NCBI GenBank assembly: GCA_964423525.1 | Contig: CAYRFU010000147.1 | Location: 1 to 16,973 of the forward strand | Origin: CAYRFU01 sp964423525 | Lineage (GTDB): Bacteria > Vulcanimicrobiota > Xenobia > Xenobiales > JADMJV01 | Direction of reading: 5' to 3' | Length of the DNA stretch: 16,973 bases | Shown here: positions 14,463-16,973 of the stretch, piece after piece | Layout: every line of letters begins with the position of its first letter | Numbering within the stretch: the stretch's first letter is position 1 | Program-made: the position numbers and the translations under genes | Notes under the pieces: model-generated | Told to the model about the DNA's origin: nothing | Databases searched by the model: none | Seen by the model: the letters and a program-made list of their open reading frames with translations, nothing else

Positions 14463-15695
14463 CAGCTTTTTCCAGTATTGAGGAAGCCCTGACCGATATC
14501 CGGGAGGGCAAAATCGTGATCGTCGTCGACGACGAGGACCGAGAGAACGAAGGCGACTTTATCATGGCCGCCGAGAAATGCACCCCCGAAACGATGAATG
14601 TGATGATCAAACATGGTAGCGGGTTTGTCTGTGCCCCCACCACAAGTGAGCGATTGAGAGCTCTCGAGATCCCGATGATGGTGGGTGACAACACCTCGAG
14701 GCTCGGGACGGCCATGACGGTCACGGTGGATGCAAAGGAGGGAACGACCACCGGGGTTTCAGCCGCCGACCGGGCCACCACCGTGCTAAGGCTGGCTGAT
14801 CCCAGGGCCCGGGCCGACGACTTCACCCGTCCCGGTCATATCGTTCCTTTGAGAGCAGAGCGGGGGGGGGTGCTACGGCGGGCCGGGCACACAGAAGCGA
14901 CAGTTGACCTTTGCCGATTGGCGGGGCTGGAACCGATGGGCGTCTTGGCCGAAGTCATGAACGAAGACGGAACCATGGCCAGAACTCGAGAGCTCANNNN
15001 NNNNNNAGGAGATGGCCTCGCGACTCAATATGCGACTCATCACCATCGCCGACCTGATCGCCTATCGACGAACCAAAGAACGGCTGGTCGAGCGAACCGC
15101 AACCACCACCCTACCAACCGCTGCCTACGGGGGCCTCACGGTCCACGCTTATGAGTCGGCTGTCTACTCTAATCCGGCCATAGCCCTGGTCAAAGGAGAT
15201 GTGTCCGGACCAGAGCCCGCTTTGGTCAGAGTCCACTCTTCTTGCGTAACCGGCGATCTCATTACTTCTTTGCGGTGTGATTGCGGAGACCAGCTTCACC
15301 AGGCTTTGGCCATGATTTCAGAAGAGGGCCGTGGTGCTGTCATTTACCTCGAGCAAGAGGGACGAGGAATCGGGCTAGTCAACAAAATGAAGGCTTATCA
15401 ACTCCAGGACGAAGGCGCCGACACCGTCGAGGCCAACGCCGAGCTGGGATTTAAGCCCGATCTCAGAGATTACGGAATCGGTGCCCAAATCATGCTCGAC
15501 CTGGGTCTAGAGAAGATTCGTTTCATGACCAACAACCCGGCCAAAGTTAAAGCCCTGGACGGCTACGGTCTCGAGATCGTCGATTGGGTTGGTCTGCCGG
15601 TGGAGCCCAACCCGCACAATCTTACCTACCTCAAGACTAAGCGGGGCAAGATGGGCCATATCTTCCCCAGGGAAATGCTAAAGGATGAATCATGA
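14459..15695 (+). CDS. ribBA: Bifunctional 3,4-dihydroxy-2-butanone-4-phosphate synthase / GTP cyclohydrolase II
   Basis: The two domains make both starting compounds of riboflavin. RibB part: VVDDEDRENEGDF (22-34), TRPGHIVPLR (123-132) and AGHTEA (142-147), which bind metal and ribulose-5-phosphate. RibA part: ITIADLIAYRR linker, RVHSSCVTGD, the zinc site Cys-X10-Cys-X-Cys (CVTGDLITSLRCDC), YLEQEGRGIGL and NNPAKVKAL. Ten N (14997-15006) break the frame. Joining the flanks directly gives GAG CTC AAG GAG ATG (E-L-K-E-M), the spacing expected for the family, and a 408-residue protein. Start: the ATG in the 4-bp overlap with ribE. End: TGA overlapping ribH. As printed the two halves are in different frames, but I regard this as one intact gene. 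Confidence 0.93.
14997..15006. other. Scaffold gap of 10 N inside ribBA
   Basis: Ten N at the RibB-RibA linker. The length is a placeholder: as written it shifts the frame, while a zero-length gap restores it with the family's normal residue spacing. Confidence 0.97.
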
Positions 15696-16162
15696 ACAGT
15701 AAGACCTATCAGGGAAATCTAGTCGCAGAGGGAGTTAAGTTCGGCATCGTCGTGAGCCGTTGGAACTCCTTTATCACCGAAAAAATGTTGGAGGGAGCCT
15801 ACGATACTTTGATCCGCCACGGCGCCGCAGCGGACCAGATCGAGGTGGCCCGGGTGCCTGGAACTTGGGAGATTCCGGTGGCAGCCCAGGCCATGGCCCG
15901 AAGTGGGAACTACGACGCCATCGTGGCGGTGGGATGCTTAATTCGCGGTGCGACCCCCCACTTTGATTATCTGGCCGGTGAGGTTACCAAAGGTCTGGGC
16001 AAAATCGGTCTCGATACCGGTCTACCCGTCACCTACGGAGTGATCACGGTGGAGAACCTCGACCAGGCTATTGAGAGAGCCGGCACCAAAGCGGGAAACA
16101 AAGGCGGAGAAGCTGCGGCCGCCGCTATCGAGATGGCCAATCTCATGAAGCAGTTCGCTTGA
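15692..16162 (+). CDS. ribH: 6,7-dimethyl-8-ribityllumazine synthase
   Basis: Condenses 3,4-dihydroxy-2-butanone 4-phosphate with the ribityl-aminouracil to give the substrate of RibE; family members form pentamers or 60-subunit capsids. The 156 residues show VVSRWNSFITEKMLEGA (20-36), VPGTWEIPVAA (55-65), GCLIRGATPHFDY (81-93) with catalytic His90, and the C-terminal RAGTKAGNKGGEAA (129-142). AAGGA (15681-15685) lies six bases upstream of the ATG, which overlaps the ribBA stop by 4 bp. Third gene of the rib operon. Confidence 0.97.
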   Translation: MNSKTYQGNLVAEGVKFGIVVSRWNSFITEKMLEGAYDTLIRHGAAADQIEVARVPGTWEIPVAAQAMARSGNYDAIVAVGCLIRGATPHFDYLAGEVTKGLGKIGLDTGLPVTYGVITVENLDQAIERAGTKAGNKGGEAAAAAIEMANLMKQFA

Positions 16163-16205
16163 CCGTCTCCCAGGCCATATCCCGGTCGGGCTTGAAGGTC
16201 TGGTG

Positions 16206-16841
16206 ATGCCGAACTTTGTGAAGGTATTCCTAGCTCTGGCCGCAGTCGATTTGGCCCTGATTGCCAGCCTGCCCTTTTTAGGTCAGGTCGACCCAGGCTT
16301 CATCCTCGTGCTCGTCCTTCTGATCCCGCTCGGGGGAGCGATGGTCAGCTTTCAAGTCCTCAACTGGATGCAGGAAAAGGCCGAAGTCGAAACAGCTTCT
16401 AGTCTGGCTCGGCTGATCTGTGGTAGCAGTCTCGCCTTCCTTCTTTTCAGCACCCTGGCCTACGTCACCGGTGAGCCCGCCAGCTTGCCATCGGCTCTCC
16501 TTCTCTTCTACATCCATCTTCAAGTCTTCCGCCTTGCGGGAGCAGGTCTGGTCAACGTGGTCCTGGCTCTTCCCCTAGCGGTCATGGGACGCGACAATAC
16601 CGATCGCGTCTGCGCAATTGCTGCGGGACTGTCGGGCGGAATGGGACTGTATTTAGTCCAACGGTTGAGCGAGGCGGAGCTTCTCTCAGCGGGCTTCTTG
16701 GGCCTCTGTAGGGTCAGCCTCGCCCAGCCCCAGGCGGGGGGAGAAGTGGGCATTGTTCTCGGATTGGTCGCGCTGGTGAGTTTTGGATACGGCCTGCTCT
16801 GGGGCGGGGTAATCCAGTGGCTGGCCGGACGCCTTCGTTAG
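16206..16841 (+). CDS. Polytopic membrane protein of unknown function
   Basis: 211 residues with about six hydrophobic segments (near 8-26, 32-50, 66-87, 95-125, 135-152 and 180-205), separated by short charged loops such as NWMQEKAEVET and GRDNTDR. I recognise no family. The ATG at 16206 is chosen because GAAGG ends seven bases upstream; a GTG directly before it is less well placed. It starts 43 bases after ribH on the same strand, with no terminator seen, so it may be cotranscribed with the rib operon. A flavin-related or lipid role cannot be deduced from the sequence. Confidence 0.8.
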   Translation: MPNFVKVFLALAAVDLALIASLPFLGQVDPGFILVLVLLIPLGGAMVSFQVLNWMQEKAEVETASSLARLICGSSLAFLLFSTLAYVTGEPASLPSALLLFYIHLQVFRLAGAGLVNVVLALPLAVMGRDNTDRVCAIAAGLSGGMGLYLVQRLSEAELLSAGFLGLCRVSLAQPQAGGEVGIVLGLVALVSFGYGLLWGGVIQWLAGRLR

Positions 16842-16860
16842 AGAGTCTAAACTGCACCAC

Positions 16861-16973
16861 TTTCGCTTTGGGAGCCGACCGAAGTATACCGCCACATCCC
16901 AGACGGAAGGTCCAGCGGAATACGATAAAGAGCGCTACAAGAACAGGAATCGCGTCGAGCGCTACTTCAACAG
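16861..16973 (+). pseudogene. IS5/IS4-type transposase remnant, truncated by the window edge
   Basis: The last 20 codons read AEYDKERYKNRNRVERYFN, which matches the C-terminal catalytic region (Y-D-x-x-x-Y-x-x-R-x-x-V/I-E-R-x-F) of DDE transposases of the IS5/IS4 type, including the final catalytic Glu. Just upstream, IPPHPRRKV, the motif expected before it, is in another frame (16886-16912), so there is a frameshift near 16910-16915. No transposase N-terminus exists between the preceding gene's stop and this point, so the element is 5'-truncated. No terminal inverted repeat is seen. Confidence 0.75.

Noticed and set aside
14997..15154. RibB ending in a novel tail after the N gap
   Set aside because: The tail is the wrong frame caused by the placeholder gap length; the correct frame continues as RibA.

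Overview
The window is a gene-dense, moderately GC-rich bacterial chromosome segment from a diderm. Apolipoprotein N-acyltransferase (lnt) implies an outer membrane or at least triacylated lipoproteins. Two CarD-type RNA polymerase-binding regulators, a two-domain glutamine-dependent NAD+ synthetase, tryptophan 2,3-dioxygenase and a kynureninase-like enzyme are present. I cannot assign a phylum from this alone. The sequence looks like a draft or metagenome assembly: there is a 10-N scaffold join at 14997-15006 and a probable homopolymer frameshift at 10728-10735.

Layout. 1-334: 3' part of a Gly/Asn/Ala-rich repeat protein. 339-2350 (+): kynA-kynU, an ATGA-coupled pair for tryptophan catabolism. 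2327-4340 (-): a SnoaL/DUF4440-like secreted protein, a divergent CarD paralogue followed by a strong intrinsic terminator, and an orphan OmpR-type response regulator with a degenerate receiver. 4405-6357 (+): nadE. 6348-7706 (-): POT/PTR-like MFS transporter, preceded by a short AT-rich ORF. 7895-10390 (+): patatin-like lipase, a Ser/Gly/Ala-rich low-complexity protein and an HSL-family esterase. 10387-11703 (-): canonical CarD followed by a frameshifted EcsC-family gene. 11867-12094 (+): small membrane protein. 11970-13505 (-): lnt. 13821-16162 (+): riboflavin operon ribE-ribBA-ribH without ribD, with 4-nt overlaps. 16206-16841 (+): polytopic membrane protein. From about 16861 to the edge: an IS5/IS4-type transposase remnant.

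Functionally, the region is rich in redox-cofactor metabolism. KynA and KynU give anthranilate or feed 3-hydroxyanthranilate towards quinolinate, NadE performs the last step of NAD synthesis, and the rib operon makes riboflavin. No formamidase, kynurenine monooxygenase, nadC or ribD is visible, so each pathway must be completed elsewhere in the genome.

I found no clear defence system, CRISPR array, rRNA or tRNA. The most interesting observations are: a CarD pair in which one member has lost the tryptophan that acts on promoter DNA; an EcsC gene split at a run of eight G and possibly starting at a CTG inside a CTGA overlap; a pseudo-receiver regulator; a RibBA gene broken only by a scaffold gap that is probably of zero length; and the fact that every convergent gene pair overlaps.
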